Below are positions 36,146 to 36,329 of a stretch of DNA of 36,329 nt, piece after piece (position 1 is the first letter of the stretch; the number at the start of each line of letters is the position of its first letter). Both the position numbers and the translations under genes were made by a program. This DNA is from Symbiodinium natans (Eukaryota > Sar > Dinophyceae > Suessiales > Symbiodiniaceae). The stretch lies in the NCBI GenBank assembly GCA_905221605.1, contig CAJNDS010002651.1, positions 292,501 through 328,829 of the forward strand, written 5' to 3'. The notes beneath the pieces are model-generated. The model ran no database searches, was not told the DNA's origin, and saw only the letters and a program-made list of their open reading frames with translations.

Positions 36146-36329
36146 GAGATGTTTCCTTGCGTGTTCATGTTTTTACTTCCCAGGATCAGAGCTGAACAGA
36201 TCTAGAGGAGAGGAGAGGGAGTTTCTTCTTTTCCGCTTATTTATCCGTTGTTTCTCAAGAAAACAGAGAGAGATGCACTCTTGTCCAGTACTGTGCCTTC
36301 CTCTCTGGCTGACTGAGAAAAGACAAGAT

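Noticed and set aside
32089-36147. Many ORFs of 60-218 codons with RERERE, SLSLSL or REEKR runs
   Set aside because: They read GA microsatellites and 9-mer blocks; repeated peptide stretches reflect DNA copies of the module, not a protein family.

Overview
This window is eukaryotic nuclear DNA of very low coding density. No continuous ORF in it looks like a complete gene. Its centre is one fragmented gene on the minus strand, spread over about 23 kb (320-23480) and cut into at least 24 tiny exons of 12-83 nt. The exons sit as small, often GC-rich islands in introns packed with TTTAGGG/CCCTAAA telomere-type repeats in both orientations. Reading the islands in minus-strand order and joining them at AG|G acceptors and GT or GC donors gives one open frame of about 360 residues. 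It holds a recognisable voltage-gated cation channel (ion-transport) domain: a pre-S1 helix, S1, S2, S3, an S4 with six basic residues at every third position, the S4-S5 linker, S5, a pore helix ending in TLFQ, and a TLDS filter. The window ends before S6, so the 3' end of the gene lies to the left of position 1. Before S1 the exons encode about 142 hydrophilic, acid-rich residues with no membrane segment.

The organism is inferred, not proven. Arabidopsis-type telomere repeats, frequent GC donors and an almost invariant G after the acceptor AG together resemble the splice sites reported for dinoflagellates such as Symbiodiniaceae. A relative such as a chromerid, or another alga with the same telomere unit, remains possible.

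Layout. 1-23600: channel gene, with introns made of telomere-like tracts, variant tracts (TTTTGGGG, TTTTAGGG, TTAGGGC, TTGAGGG, TATAAACCC), homopolymeric G/C runs and several families of short inverted-repeat (MITE-like) elements. 23605-24515: short minisatellites and a satellite of about 160-180 bp. 24620-26280: arrays of the 9-mer TTCGAATAG in alternating orientation, able to fold into hairpins. 26290-27580: about 15 copies of an 87-bp satellite. 27580-29990: a higher-order array mixing a 31-bp minisatellite with TTCGAATAG dyads. 30000-31090: a diverged A/T-rich repeat. 31100-32200: mostly unique sequence with no gene I can support. 32200-36329: purine-rich DNA with GA microsatellites, 9-mer blocks and a dispersed module of about 250 bp.

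The long ORFs at 24.7-27.6 kb and 32.2-36.1 kb are satellite and microsatellite artefacts. The exon model was built by eye. The membrane core is well supported by motif continuity across splice junctions. The N-terminal exons rest on splice-site and phase consistency only. Because GT and GC donors were both allowed, some exon ends could be off by a few bases.
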